A stretch of DNA of 64,000 nt, taken from the NCBI RefSeq assembly GCF_024585265.1, contig NZ_CP036533.1, positions 6,457,001 through 6,521,000 on the forward strand, read 5' to 3'. Every line of letters begins with the position of its first letter. Positions within the stretch are counted from its first letter, which is position 1. This DNA is from Bradyrhizobium sp. WBAH42. GTDB taxonomy: Bacteria > Pseudomonadota > Alphaproteobacteria > Rhizobiales > Xanthobacteraceae. Below, piece after piece: positions 9,899-18,501 of the stretch. The notes under the pieces were generated by a model. It was given only the letters and a program-made list of their open reading frames with translations. It made no database searches and had not been told where the DNA came from. The translations under genes and the position numbers were made by a program.

Positions 9899-11017
9899 TT
9901 ACTGTCCCCACACTTCCTTCGCGATCTCGACCGCAAGGCTGAGCTTGGCCCACTGCTCCTCCTCGGAGAGGATGTTGCCCTCTTCCGTCGAGGCAAAGCC
10001 GCATTGCGGCGACAGCGCGAGCTGCTCCAGCGGGGCAAACTTGGCGGCTTCTTCCAGACGGCGCTTGATGTCGTCCTTCTTCTCGAGCTCGCCGAACTTC
10101 GAGGTGATGACGCCGACCACGACGACCTTGTTGCCCTTGGGCAGGAAGCGCAGCGGCTCGAAGCCGCCGGCGCGATCGCTGTCGTATTCCAGGAAGTAGC
10201 CGTCGTAATTGGTGCCGGCGAGCATGGTCTCGGCAACAGGCTCGTAGCCGCCCGAAGAAATCCAGGTCGAGCGGAAATTGCCGCGGCAAACATGCGTGGT
10301 CACAACCATGTCGGCCGGCTTCTCCGCCAGCGCATAGTTGATGATGCGGGCATAGATCTGCTGCAGGCCATCCGGGTTATCACCGCGCTCGCGCGCCTTC
10401 TGCAATTCGTCCTGCGAGCAGAGATAGGCCCAGACGGTATCGTCGAACTGGAGATAGCGGCAGCCGGCGTCGTAGAACGCCTTGACGGCCTTGCGGTAGG
10501 TCTTGCCGAGATCTTCGTAGAAAGCGTCGAGATCGGGATAGACGTCCTTGGAGATCGACTTGCGCCCGCCGCGGAAGTGGAGCACCGCCGGCGAAGGGAT
10601 CGTCATCTTGGCGGTGACGTGGGCCTGGTCGGCGACCTTCTTCAGGAAGCGGAAGTGGTCCAGCATCGGGTGACTATCGGGAAAGTCGAGCTTGCCGATA
10701 ACGCGGACCGCATCGTGACGGGTCTGCACACCCGTGAACTGGATGCCGGTGTCGGGATGAAACAACTCGCAGCCGGTGAGCTTGGCCAGAAAATCGAAAT
10801 GCCACCAGGAGCGGCGGAATTCGCCGTCGGTCGCGAGCTTCAGCCCAATCGAGGCCTGCTTGTGCACGACCTTCTCGATCTCCATGTCCTCGACCTTGCG
10901 CAGATCGTCGGCCGAGATCTCGCCCTTCTCCAGCCGGCTACGGGCTTCCTTGATCTTGGCGGGACGCAGGAGGCTGCCGACCTCGTCGGCGCGGAAGGGG
11001 GCTTTGGTTCGCTGCAT
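9899..11017 (-). CDS. MetE-like C-terminal-domain protein (cobalamin-independent methionine synthase family)
   Basis: 372 residues, about half the size of full MetE, corresponding to the catalytic barrel only, as in B. subtilis YxjG/YxjH-type proteins. Zinc ligand candidates are the His and Cys of THVCRGN and the Cys of SPQCGF. N-terminal FRADEVGSLLRP is the family hallmark, and CRYLQFDDTVWAYL carries the conserved Asp. The likely role is methyl transfer to homocysteine or a related thiol from an unidentified donor, since the folate-binding N-terminal half of MetE is absent. It lies 19 bases downstream of a liv-transporter ATPase gene on the same strand and could be the last gene of that operon. 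It also fits the nearby SAM/SAH genes. Confidence 0.88.
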   Translation of the reverse strand: MQRTKAPFRADEVGSLLRPAKIKEARSRLEKGEISADDLRKVEDMEIEKVVHKQASIGLKLATDGEFRRSWWHFDFLAKLTGCELFHPDTGIQFTGVQTRHDAVRVIGKLDFPDSHPMLDHFRFLKKVADQAHVTAKMTIPSPAVLHFRGGRKSISKDVYPDLDAFYEDLGKTYRKAVKAFYDAGCRYLQFDDTVWAYLCSQDELQKARERGDNPDGLQQIYARIINYALAEKPADMVVTTHVCRGNFRSTWISSGGYEPVAETMLAGTNYDGYFLEYDSDRAGGFEPLRFLPKGNKVVVVGVITSKFGELEKKDDIKRRLEEAAKFAPLEQLALSPQCGFASTEEGNILSEEEQWAKLSLAVEIAKEVWGQ

Positions 11018-11036
11018 GTGTCACTCCCTGGACATC

Positions 11037-11753
11037 TTAGTGGGCCCTCGCCCCGGCGACGCCGAGATGGCGTTCCAAGACAGAGGGGTCGGTCTTCAGC
11101 GCGGCGCTCGGAGCGTCGTGGACGATCGTTCCGCGCTCCAATATCACAACGCGGTCGGCGAGCCCCAGAATCTTTTGGGCGTTCTGCTCGACGATGATCG
11201 AGCAAATACCTCCGGACCGGGTGATGGTCCCGATCGCCTTCAAGAGTTCCTCGACGATGATCGGCGCAAGGCCCTCGGTCGGCTCGTCCAGCAGCAGGAC
11301 TTTCGGATTGAGGGTGAGTGCGCGGCCGATCGCCAACATCTGCTGCTCGCCGCCGGAGAGCTGGTTGCCGAAATTGCTCCGCCGCTCCTTCAGCCGCGGA
11401 AACATCTCGTAGACTTTCTCGACCGTCCAGGGGCCGGGCTGCGCCACCGCGGTCATGTTCTCTTCCACCGTCAGCGAGCGGAAGATGTTGCGCTCCTGCG
11501 GCACCCAGCCGATGCCGGCGCGCGCCCGCTGGTCGGGCCGCATCGCCGTGACGTCGGTGCCGGCAAGCGCAATGGAGCCGGCGAAGCGGCGCGTCACGCC
11601 GACGATGGAATTGATCAGCGTGGTCTTCCCGGTGCCGTTGCGCCCGAGCAGCGCCAGCACGTGTCCTTCGGCGAGGCGGAGCGTCATCTTCGGCAACACC
11701 ACGGCCTCGCCGTAGCCGGCCCGCAGTGAATCGATCGCGAGCAGGTCAGACAT
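11037..11753 (-). CDS. livF: Branched-chain-amino-acid-type ABC transporter ATPase (LivF)
   Basis: 238-residue ATPase with Walker A GRNGTGKTT, signature LSGGEQQ and Walker B VLLLDEPTEG, followed by EQNAQKIL with the switch His replaced by Gln, as usual for LivF. It is the second ATPase of the HAAT importer encoded by the next four genes. The start overlaps the stop of livG by 8 bases, so translation is coupled. The substrate may be branched-chain amino acids, but HAAT members also import urea, amides and aromatic acids, so specificity is open. Confidence 0.93.
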   Translation of the reverse strand: MSDLLAIDSLRAGYGEAVVLPKMTLRLAEGHVLALLGRNGTGKTTLINSIVGVTRRFAGSIALAGTDVTAMRPDQRARAGIGWVPQERNIFRSLTVEENMTAVAQPGPWTVEKVYEMFPRLKERRSNFGNQLSGGEQQMLAIGRALTLNPKVLLLDEPTEGLAPIIVEELLKAIGTITRSGGICSIIVEQNAQKILGLADRVVILERGTIVHDAPSAALKTDPSVLERHLGVAGARAH

Positions 11754-12501
11754 TGACCGCCTCCTCGCCGAGATAGACGGCCTTCACCTGCGGATCGCGC
11801 GCGACTTGCTCGGGCGGACCTTCGGTCAGCACCGCGCCCGAGACCAGCACCGAGATGCGATCGGCAAACGAGAACACGAGGTCCATGTCGTGCTCGATCA
11901 GGAGCACAGTGACGTCCCGCGGCAGGCTGCCGACGACGGCGAGAATATCGTGGCGCTCGCTCTCGGGCACGCCGGCGGCGGGCTCGTCGAGCAGCAGCAC
12001 GCGCGGCTTGGCCGCAATGGCGACCGCGATCTCGAGCAGCCGCTGCTTGCCGTAGGGCAGCGTCACGGTCTCTTCGTTCATGACGTCGAGCAGGTGGAAG
12101 CGGGAGAGCAGATCGGCGATCTCGCCATTGACGTCGCTGCGCGTGCCCATGCGCCGCCACCAGTCGCCGCCATGGCCGAGACGCTCAGACACCGCGAGCC
12201 CGATGGTCTCGAGCGGGGTCAGGTCCGGGTAGAGCTGGTTGATCTGGAAGGTGCGTGACAGACCGCGCAGCACGCGCTTGTGCACGGGCAGATCGGTGAT
12301 GTCCTGGCCTTCGAGCAGGATGCGGCCCGAGTTCGGCTTCAGCACGCCGGTGAGCTGGTTGATGACCGTGGTCTTGCCGGCACCGTTGGGGCCGATCAAC
12401 GCGTGGCGGGCGCCCTGCTCGACCTTCAGCGACAGATCGCGGGTGACGCGCAGGCCGCCGAACTGCTTTTCGAGATTCTGGGTTTCCAGCGCGATGGTCA
12501 T
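11746..12501 (-). CDS. livG: Branched-chain-amino-acid-type ABC transporter ATPase (LivG)
   Basis: 251-residue ATPase with Walker A GPNGAGKTT and Walker B VLLLDEPAAG followed by IEHDMDLVF. The LivG-type signature region is TLPYGKQRLLEIAVA, where GKQ replaces the usual GGEQQ or GQQR. The length and the C-terminal VARDPQVKAVYLGEE are typical of LivG. It overlaps livM by 4 bases (ATGA) upstream and livF by 8 bases downstream. It energises import through the LivH/LivM pore. Confidence 0.94.
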   Translation of the reverse strand: MTIALETQNLEKQFGGLRVTRDLSLKVEQGARHALIGPNGAGKTTVINQLTGVLKPNSGRILLEGQDITDLPVHKRVLRGLSRTFQINQLYPDLTPLETIGLAVSERLGHGGDWWRRMGTRSDVNGEIADLLSRFHLLDVMNEETVTLPYGKQRLLEIAVAIAAKPRVLLLDEPAAGVPESERHDILAVVGSLPRDVTVLLIEHDMDLVFSFADRISVLVSGAVLTEGPPEQVARDPQVKAVYLGEEAVNV

Positions 12502-13526
12502 GAATCGCTCTCCGGCACGGCGACGATCGCCTTGCGGCCCGCATTCTGCCTGATGATCAGGTTCGGCACATACAGCACCCAGCGATGCAGGCGCTGGCGG
12601 CCGACCAGCACGATCACGACCAGCACGAGGCCGATCCAGAACTGCCAGTATTGCGGCGTGATGGTCGAGAACAATTCCTGGAGCATGCGGAAGATCACCG
12701 CGCCGATCAACCCGCCATAGAGATAGCCGGTGCCGCCGATGACCAGCACCAGCATCAGGTCCGCCGAGCGTTCGAAGGCGAACACGTCGAGCGAGGCGAT
12801 CGCGGTCGTCTGGGTGAACAGCGCCCCCGCAATGCCGGCATAGAACGCGGCGAGCGTATAGATCGCGATCAGGCGACGGTTGACGGGAACGCCAATGGCG
12901 GCGGCCCGCAGGGGATTGTTCTTGATGGCGCGCAGCGACAGGCCGAACGGGGAATGCACGACGCGGCGGGCGAACAGGAACAGCACGAACAACACGGCTA
13001 GCGAATAGAAGAAGCCGGCCTTGCCGAACATGTCGAACGGGATCTCGCCGAAGATCGGCTGCATCTCGATGCCCTGCAGGCCGTCGGTCCCGCCGGTGAT
13101 GTTGGAGAAGCGTTCGGCGAGCGCTTCCAGCAGCAGCGCGATGCCGAGCGTCACCATCAGGCGCGTCAGGTCGACGCCGCGGATCACCAGAAAGCTGGTG
13201 GCGAAGCCGAGCACCATGGCGGCAAGGCCGGCGACGATCAGCGCCAGCACGGGCTCCTTGACGATGCCGTGAAGCGCCAGCAGCCCCGCGGCATAGGCGC
13301 CGACTCCGAAGAACGCCGCATGGCCCAGCGAGACGATGCCGGCATAGCCGAGGATGAGATCGAGCGACATCGCGAACAGCGCGAGGCGCAGGATGTCGGT
13401 CATGATCAGATAGCGCGACGGAAATGCGAAACCGCAGGCCAGCACGATCAGCCAGAAGGCGATCTCGCCATAGTGCCAGCGCGCCTTGCGCTGGGCATGG
13501 TAGCCGACGTCGGAAGCAGCGCTCAT
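12498..13526 (-). CDS. livM: ABC transporter permease (LivM)
   Basis: 342-residue inner-membrane permease with about ten hydrophobic segments. The conserved cytoplasmic EAA-like loop includes FGLSLRAIKNNPLRAAAIGV, as in LivM. The family motif SLGHAAFFGVGAYAAGLL is near residue 60. Start ATG 13526 (MSAASDVGYH) was chosen because upstream sequence in this frame is the out-of-frame shadow of livH. The stop overlaps the livG start by 4 bases. It pairs with the LivH permease encoded 8 bases upstream. Confidence 0.94.
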   Translation of the reverse strand: MSAASDVGYHAQRKARWHYGEIAFWLIVLACGFAFPSRYLIMTDILRLALFAMSLDLILGYAGIVSLGHAAFFGVGAYAAGLLALHGIVKEPVLALIVAGLAAMVLGFATSFLVIRGVDLTRLMVTLGIALLLEALAERFSNITGGTDGLQGIEMQPIFGEIPFDMFGKAGFFYSLAVLFVLFLFARRVVHSPFGLSLRAIKNNPLRAAAIGVPVNRRLIAIYTLAAFYAGIAGALFTQTTAIASLDVFAFERSADLMLVLVIGGTGYLYGGLIGAVIFRMLQELFSTITPQYWQFWIGLVLVVIVLVGRQRLHRWVLYVPNLIIRQNAGRKAIVAVPESDS

Positions 13527-13534
13527 CGGTGAAC

Positions 13535-14404
13535 TCAACGCGCGGCCGTGCGGCCGAACAGGCCGTTCGGTCGCCAGATCAGGATCACGATCATCATGGT
13601 GTAGATCACGAAGGGGCCCATCTTCGGCACGTAATATTTGCCGGCGACGTCCCCGATACCGAGCAGCAGCGAGGCGAGGAACGGGCCTGTTATCGAGGAC
13701 GAGCCGCCGACGGTGACCACGATCAGGAAGTAGATCATGAACTTCAGCGGGAAATACGGATCGAGGCCGAGGATCTCGGCGCTGAGCGCGCCGCCGAGGC
13801 CGGCGAGCCCGCAACCGAAGGCAAAGGTGAAGGCGAACACCTGCGGCACATTGATGCCGAGACCGCTCGCGGCGCGGGGATCATCGACCGCAGCGCGCAG
13901 GCGGCTGCCGAAGCGCGTCTTCGCCAGCACCATTTGAAGCGCGATGGTCAGCAGGCCGCAGATCACGATGATCATGAGCCGGTAGCGACCGATGCCGACG
14001 CCGAACAGGTCGAACTGGCCTTGTAGTGCGGCAGGCAAATTGATGAAGACCCGCGAGGACCCCTGGATGTAATCGACGGCCGCCACCGACATGAAGGTCA
14101 GGCCGATCGTGAACAGCACCTGGTCGAGATGGCTGCGGGTGTAGAGATGACGGTACAGCGTCCGTTCGAGCGCGATGCCGATTGCAGCCGAGGAGACGAA
14201 AGCGAGCGGCAGGGCGGCAAAGAACGGCCAGCCCATCCGGTTGACCAGCACCATGCAGATATAGCCCCCCGCCATCGCGAAGGCGCCGTGGGCGAGATTG
14301 ACGAAGTTCATCAGGCCGAGCGTGACCGCGAGCCCGCAGGCGAGCACGAACAGCAGCATGCCGTAGGCGACGCCATCGAACAGGTTGGTGAGGATTGCGG
14401 TCAT
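13535..14404 (-). CDS. livH: ABC transporter permease (LivH)
   Basis: 289-residue permease with about eight membrane segments. It has the LivH hallmark MNFVNLAHGAFAMAGGY near residue 32 and the coupling-loop sequence FGSRLRAAVDDPRAASGLGI. It heads the permease-ATPase part of the operon. An intergenic repeat and 210 bases separate it from the upstream gene for the binding protein, an arrangement that often leaves the binding protein more abundant than the membrane components. Confidence 0.94.
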   Translation of the reverse strand: MTAILTNLFDGVAYGMLLFVLACGLAVTLGLMNFVNLAHGAFAMAGGYICMVLVNRMGWPFFAALPLAFVSSAAIGIALERTLYRHLYTRSHLDQVLFTIGLTFMSVAAVDYIQGSSRVFINLPAALQGQFDLFGVGIGRYRLMIIVICGLLTIALQMVLAKTRFGSRLRAAVDDPRAASGLGINVPQVFAFTFAFGCGLAGLGGALSAEILGLDPYFPLKFMIYFLIVVTVGGSSSITGPFLASLLLGIGDVAGKYYVPKMGPFVIYTMMIVILIWRPNGLFGRTAAR

Positions 14405-14449
14405 CAGCAGTCGAGGGTCATCTCAAATTGGCCAAGGGCCGTGCTGCAC

Positions 14450-14572
14450 TCCCTCTCCCGCTTGCGGGAGAGGGTTGGGGAGAGGGTGCTTCAACACGAA
14501 GACTCCCCCAGAGGAGAGAGCCCTCACCCGGCGCTTTGCGCCGACCTCTCCCGCAAGCGGGAGAGGTAAGGC
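14450..14572. repeat. Palindromic intergenic repeat (family A, copy 2)
   Basis: Nested hairpins between livH and the binding-protein gene: CCTCTCCCGCTTGCGGGAGAGG, a central CCGGCGCTTTGCGCCG and a second CCTCTCCCGCAAGCGGGAGAGG, whose outer arms pair with each other. It shares layout and wording with 5098-5228. Being inside the operon, it could stabilise the upstream binding-protein mRNA; that is inference. Confidence 0.8.
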
Positions 14573-14613
14573 GAGCATGCCGAGAGAGCCCCGGGATGAC
14601 GCGCTTTCGCGCG

Positions 14614-15792
14614 TCACTTCTTGGTCTTGCCGAGATCCTTGACGGCCTCGAAGGTCGCGAACTCGACGTTGTAGAGTTCGCCATCCACCTTCTCGACCTT
14701 GCGGATGTAGATGTTCTGAACGATGTCGCGGGTCTCGGGGTCGATCGAGATCGGACCGCGCGGGCTCTCCCACTTCTGGCCCTTCATCGCCTCGATCAGC
14801 TTGTCGCCGTTGGTGTCGCCACCGGTCTTCTTCAGCGCCTCGTAGATCAGGTGGATGCCGTCGTAGCCGCTCACCGCCATGAAGCCGGGACGGTTGCCGA
14901 AGGCCTTCTTGTAGGCCGCGACGAAGTCCTTATTCATCGCGGACGGATGCGCCGCAGAGTAGAGATGCGCGGTGACCGTGCCGAGCACGGCGTCGCCCAT
15001 ATTGTTGAGCAAATCGTCGTCGGTGACGTCGCCGGGCCCAATCACCTTGATGCCGGCCTTGTCGAGGCCGCGCTCGGCATATTGCTTCATGAAGTTGCCG
15101 CCCTGGCCCGCCGGCACGAACACGAAGATGGCGTCGGGCTTGGCATCCTTCATGCGCTGCAGGAACGGGGCGAAGTCGGGGTTCTGCAGGGGGACCTTGA
15201 CCTCTTCGACCACCTCGCCGCCGCCCGCGGTGAAGTTCTGCTTGAAGAAGTTCAGCGCGTCATTGCCCGGCGCGTAGTCCGAAGTCAGCGTCGCGACCTT
15301 CTTGATGCCGTTCTTCACCGCCCAGTCGCCGATGATGGTCGAGGACTGCGCCAGCGTGAAGCTGGTGCGCACGATATAGGGCGAACGCTCGGTGATGATG
15401 GAGGTGCCCGCCGCCATCACGACTTCCGGGATCTTGGCCTGCGTTGCGAGCGGCGCTGCGGCGAGCGCGGCCGGAGTCACGCCGAAGCCGGCGATGAAAT
15501 TGACCTTGTCGTTGACGATCAGCTCCTGCGCGGCGGTCTTGGTCTTGTCCGGGATCGCAGCGTCGTCCTTCAGGATGATCTCGACCTTCTTGCCGGCGAC
15601 GGTGTCGCCCTTCTGCTGCATGTAGAGCTTGATCGCGTTCTCGATCTGCTTGCCGGTCGAGGCCTGACCGCCGGTCATCGGCAGGATCAGCCCGATCTTG
15701 ACCGCGTCTTCCGCCTTGGCGGGCGCGACGGCCGCAAGTCCCGCGATGGCAACGACCCCTGCGGTGCGTGAAAAAATCCTGCGTTCGAACAT
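14614..15792 (-). CDS. Periplasmic substrate-binding protein of liv-type ABC transporter
   Basis: 392-residue type-1 periplasmic binding protein (Leu/Ile/Val-binding fold). The signal sequence MFERRIFSRTAGVVAIAGLA has an APAKA-E cleavage region, followed by the first strand VKIGLILPMTGGQASTGKQI and repeated Rossmann-like alternation. Start ATG 15792 follows a purine-rich GGGGAGGGA site. It is the first gene of the operon binding protein-livH-livM-livG-livF(-MetE-like). The ligand is not predictable. Its promoter region carries a perfect inverted repeat about 190 bases upstream that may be an operator. Confidence 0.93.
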   Translation of the reverse strand: MFERRIFSRTAGVVAIAGLAAVAPAKAEDAVKIGLILPMTGGQASTGKQIENAIKLYMQQKGDTVAGKKVEIILKDDAAIPDKTKTAAQELIVNDKVNFIAGFGVTPAALAAAPLATQAKIPEVVMAAGTSIITERSPYIVRTSFTLAQSSTIIGDWAVKNGIKKVATLTSDYAPGNDALNFFKQNFTAGGGEVVEEVKVPLQNPDFAPFLQRMKDAKPDAIFVFVPAGQGGNFMKQYAERGLDKAGIKVIGPGDVTDDDLLNNMGDAVLGTVTAHLYSAAHPSAMNKDFVAAYKKAFGNRPGFMAVSGYDGIHLIYEALKKTGGDTNGDKLIEAMKGQKWESPRGPISIDPETRDIVQNIYIRKVEKVDGELYNVEFATFEAVKDLGKTKK

Positions 15793-16237
15793 CAGATGTC
15801 CCTCCCCTTCATTCCTCACCTCTTGTGCGCCGGACCGAGTGCCCGGTCCTTGCCGCGCTTCACTGACGGACAAGCCATGCCGTGCGGCCACATGGCGTCC
15901 TCTGCAACCCCGTTGTCAATCGGACGTTGGGCGACCATTCGGCGCAAGCCGCACGATCTGCCTCAACGACGGCGGGATGATATTTGTACGATTGTACAAA
16001 TAAACTGGTCCTGTCAACGAAAAAGCCCCTGCGCGGGCATCGAACGACAAATACGCGATGTATACCGTACCAACTGCAGCCACCCCATCAAGCGCTAAAA
16101 TCGCCTACTATAATACCTTATCTGTATACAGCTTCGCCCACCCTCGAATAGGCCAATTTTACATATTGAGAGCTATGGTTCGCCGCTGACGCCTATCCAG
16201 CGCTCCTCCATCCGTGCCCGATCGGGCACGACCAGAG
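15793..16237. other. 445-base intergenic region, divergent promoters
   Basis: No convincing gene. This region separates the divergent liv operon and lipoprotein gene. It is much more AT-rich than the flanking genes from about 15980 to 16160. It contains the inverted repeat at 15982-16001 and an isolated TATAAT-like hexamer near 16112. A short GC palindrome at about 16214-16230 (TGCCCGATCGGGCA) lies just before the lipoprotein start. Confidence 0.6.
15982..16001. promoter_or_regulatory. Candidate operator: perfect inverted repeat
   Basis: ATTTGTAC-GATT-GTACAAAT is an 8-base perfect inverted repeat with a 4-base spacer, lying about 190 bases upstream of the liv binding-protein start. The size and symmetry fit a dimeric repressor such as the GntR or TetR type. 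No regulator gene is adjacent, so the cognate protein is unknown. Confidence 0.5.
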
Positions 16238-16531
16238 ATGTCTATGAGTTCCCGTTCGCTTTCGATCGCCGCTGCAGTTGCCCTGCTAGCTCCCATTCTT
16301 GCAGGCTGCGGGACGGTCAATGAAAAGCTCTCCGCCGGCATGGGCGACTACGTCCCGCAATGGGCCGGCGGCCTGCCCGCCGATGCGCCGCCGCGACCCG
16401 GCACGCCGCAATACGACGCCTACATGAAAGAACGCGAACGCAAGCGGCTGATGCCGGCGGCCGATCGCGAGAAGGAAGAGCAGGCCCAGAAGGGCGCGAC
16501 GGGGACGACGTCGGCTGGCGCGGTGCGCTAA
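16238..16531 (+). CDS. Small lipoprotein, function unknown
   Basis: 97-residue predicted lipoprotein. A basic/Ser N-terminus (MSMSSRSLS) and hydrophobic stretch [10 protein letters not shown] end in the lipobox ILAGC, with lipidated Cys24. The mature part is Pro-rich ([20 protein letters not shown]) with a charged Lys/Glu C-terminus. A second ATG at 16244 is equally possible. The gene converges on purU, whose stop overlaps its own by 4 bases. The PRPGTP-x-YDAY phrase is common in small alphaproteobacterial lipoproteins, but no function can be given. Confidence 0.75.
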   Translation: MSMSSRSLSIAAAVALLAPILAGCGTVNEKLSAGMGDYVPQWAGGLPADAPPRPGTPQYDAYMKERERKRLMPAADREKEEQAQKGATGTTSAGAVR

Positions 16532-17391
16532 TCCACGAACACCACGGTCTTGCGGCCGTTGAGGATGACGCGGTCGTCGAGATGGTAGCGAATGGCCCGC
16601 GCCAACACGCGGCGCTCGATGTCGCGCCCTTTGCGGACCAGATCTTCCGGCGTGTCGCGATGGCTGATGCGCTCGACGTCCTGGTCGATGATCGGGCCCT
16701 CGTCGAGATCGCGCGTGACGTAGTGCGCGGTGGCGCCGATCAGCTTGACGCCGCGCTCATGCGCCTGGTGATAGGGTTTGGCGCCCTTGAAGCCCGGCAG
16801 GAACGAGTGGTGGATGTTGATGCAGCGCCCCGACAGCTTTGCCGAGAGATCGTCGGACAGGATCTGCATGTAGCGGGCGAGCACCACCAGATCAGTCTTC
16901 GTCTTGCCGACGAGGTCCATGATCTGCGCCTCCTGCTCGCGCTTGGTCTCCTTGGTGACGGGCAGGTGGTGGAACGGGATGCCGCCGAAATCGAGCCCGG
17001 CATAGACCTCGCGTGGATGGTTGGAGACGATCGCGGTCGGAACCATCGGCAATTCGCCGGTGCGCCAGCGATAGAGGATGTCGACCAGGCAGTGGTCGGA
17101 CTTTGACACCAGCAGCATCACCTTGCGATGCGCGGCGCGGTCGCGCATCTGCCATTCCATGCCGAAACGCTCGGCGATCGCGGCAAAGCCGGTCTGGAGC
17201 GCCGACAGCTCCACGGCAAGGTCGGCTGCGGTGAACACCACCCGCATGAAGAATTTCTTGGTCTCGACGTCGTCGAACTGCTGGGCGTCGAGGATGTTCT
17301 GTCCGTTATGAGCAAGAAACGTCGACACCGCCGAGACGATGCCGGGGCGATCCGGGCAGGACAGGGTCAGAACATATTGATGGTCGGGCAA
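16528..17391 (-). CDS. purU: Formyltetrahydrofolate deformylase
   Basis: 287-residue enzyme hydrolysing 10-formyl-tetrahydrofolate to formate and tetrahydrofolate, which balances one-carbon pools and supplies formate to PurT. An N-terminal ACT domain (residues about 5-85, [20 protein letters not shown]) is followed by a formyltransferase-fold domain. Catalytic Asn/His/Asp residues are recognisable around [20 protein letters not shown] and [15 protein letters not shown]. Length and order are standard for PurU. It is convergent with the small lipoprotein gene and divergent from the HemD-like gene. Confidence 0.95.
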   Translation of the reverse strand: MPDHQYVLTLSCPDRPGIVSAVSTFLAHNGQNILDAQQFDDVETKKFFMRVVFTAADLAVELSALQTGFAAIAERFGMEWQMRDRAAHRKVMLLVSKSDHCLVDILYRWRTGELPMVPTAIVSNHPREVYAGLDFGGIPFHHLPVTKETKREQEAQIMDLVGKTKTDLVVLARYMQILSDDLSAKLSGRCINIHHSFLPGFKGAKPYHQAHERGVKLIGATAHYVTRDLDEGPIIDQDVERISHRDTPEDLVRKGRDIERRVLARAIRYHLDDRVILNGRKTVVFVD

Positions 17392-17533
17392 GGCTCGGCT
17401 CTTGATGAAGGTTTGTGCAGCGGAACGATCCAGCGATTTGCGCCCTGCTCTAGCACCGACCCCGCCCTTGCGCCAATCCCAAGCGCGGAGTCAGGATGAA
17501 CGGACAATTGCGAATTCTCACCGGAGCATCCCC

Positions 17534-18376
17534 ATGGCCGACCGCTTGAACGGCTACCGCATCCTGATCCTGGAAACGCGCGAGGAGGCGCAGTTCTCCA
17601 AGCTTCTGGCCGAGCAAGGCGCCGAGGTCGTGCAGTGCCCGATGTTCACCATCCGCGATGCACCGGATCCGGCGCCAGTCGAGGCCTGGATCCGCCGTGC
17701 CATCGACAAGCCGTTCGACGATCTCGTGCTGATGACTGGCGAAGGCCTGCGCCGCATCATGAAGCTCGCCCGCGCCCGTGGGCTCGACGCCGCCCTTATC
17801 GCTGTGCTCGCCCAAGCGCGAAAATTTAGCCGCGGCCCGAAGCCGGGCAAGGCATTGCGCGAGATCGGCCTCGAGGCGCAGCAGACCACTGAGAAGCCGA
17901 CCTCCGAAGGCGTGATCGAGATGCTGGCCAAGCTCGACCTGAAGGGGCGGCGCCTCGGTCTCCAGCTTTATCCCGACAAGGACCACAGCGCGCTGACCGG
18001 CGCGCTGGCCGCGCAAGGTGCCACCGTCGATACCGTGCTGCCCTACGTCTACGATTCCAAGGCCGCCGATGCCAGCATCGTCGCCGCCATTGACGACATG
18101 GCAGAGGGACGCATCGACTCGATGGCCCTCACCAATCTCGGCCAGGTCCGTCGGCTGATCGAGGCTGCCAAGGCGCACGGCAGCGAGACGAAGCTGCGCG
18201 CAGGTCTCGAACGCACATTGATCGCATCGGTCGGCCCGGCGGTTTCCGGCGAGCTCGCAGCGCATGGCTTGCGCACCGACGTCTCGCCGGCTGACGAAGC
18301 CTATTTCATGCGTCCCCTGATCTCGGCCATGGCAAGTGCGTTGGCTGACAGGAAGGCGGCAAGCGCAGCGAGGTAA
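17534..18376 (+). CDS. Uroporphyrinogen-III synthase-like protein
   Basis: 280 residues with the two-lobed HemD pattern. The N-terminal lobe begins with RILILETREEAQFSKLLAEQGAEVVQCPMF and includes FDDLVLMTGEGLRRI. The second lobe has RRLGLQLYPDKDHSALTGALAAQGA and a C-terminal IASVGPAVSGELAAHGLRTD, equivalent to the family motif IG-x-x-T-A. HemD closes and inverts hydroxymethylbilane. Because this gene is not beside hemC, and many alphaproteobacteria carry HemD paralogues, it could be the sole enzyme or a paralogue. Start ATG 17534 gives the canonical beginning of the first strand. Confidence 0.8.
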   Translation: MADRLNGYRILILETREEAQFSKLLAEQGAEVVQCPMFTIRDAPDPAPVEAWIRRAIDKPFDDLVLMTGEGLRRIMKLARARGLDAALIAVLAQARKFSRGPKPGKALREIGLEAQQTTEKPTSEGVIEMLAKLDLKGRRLGLQLYPDKDHSALTGALAAQGATVDTVLPYVYDSKAADASIVAAIDDMAEGRIDSMALTNLGQVRRLIEAAKAHGSETKLRAGLERTLIASVGPAVSGELAAHGLRTDVSPADEAYFMRPLISAMASALADRKAASAAR

Positions 18377-18501
18377 GAGCCGAACGCGGAGGCGGCCTGC
18401 GGCGGCCGCGATTGACACCGGCATCGCCAGCGTTAGGTTGCGCGACCGCAAGAAGAAACAACAAACGTTAAGGGAATCGCCGTGACACGCGTCATCGCGT
18501 C

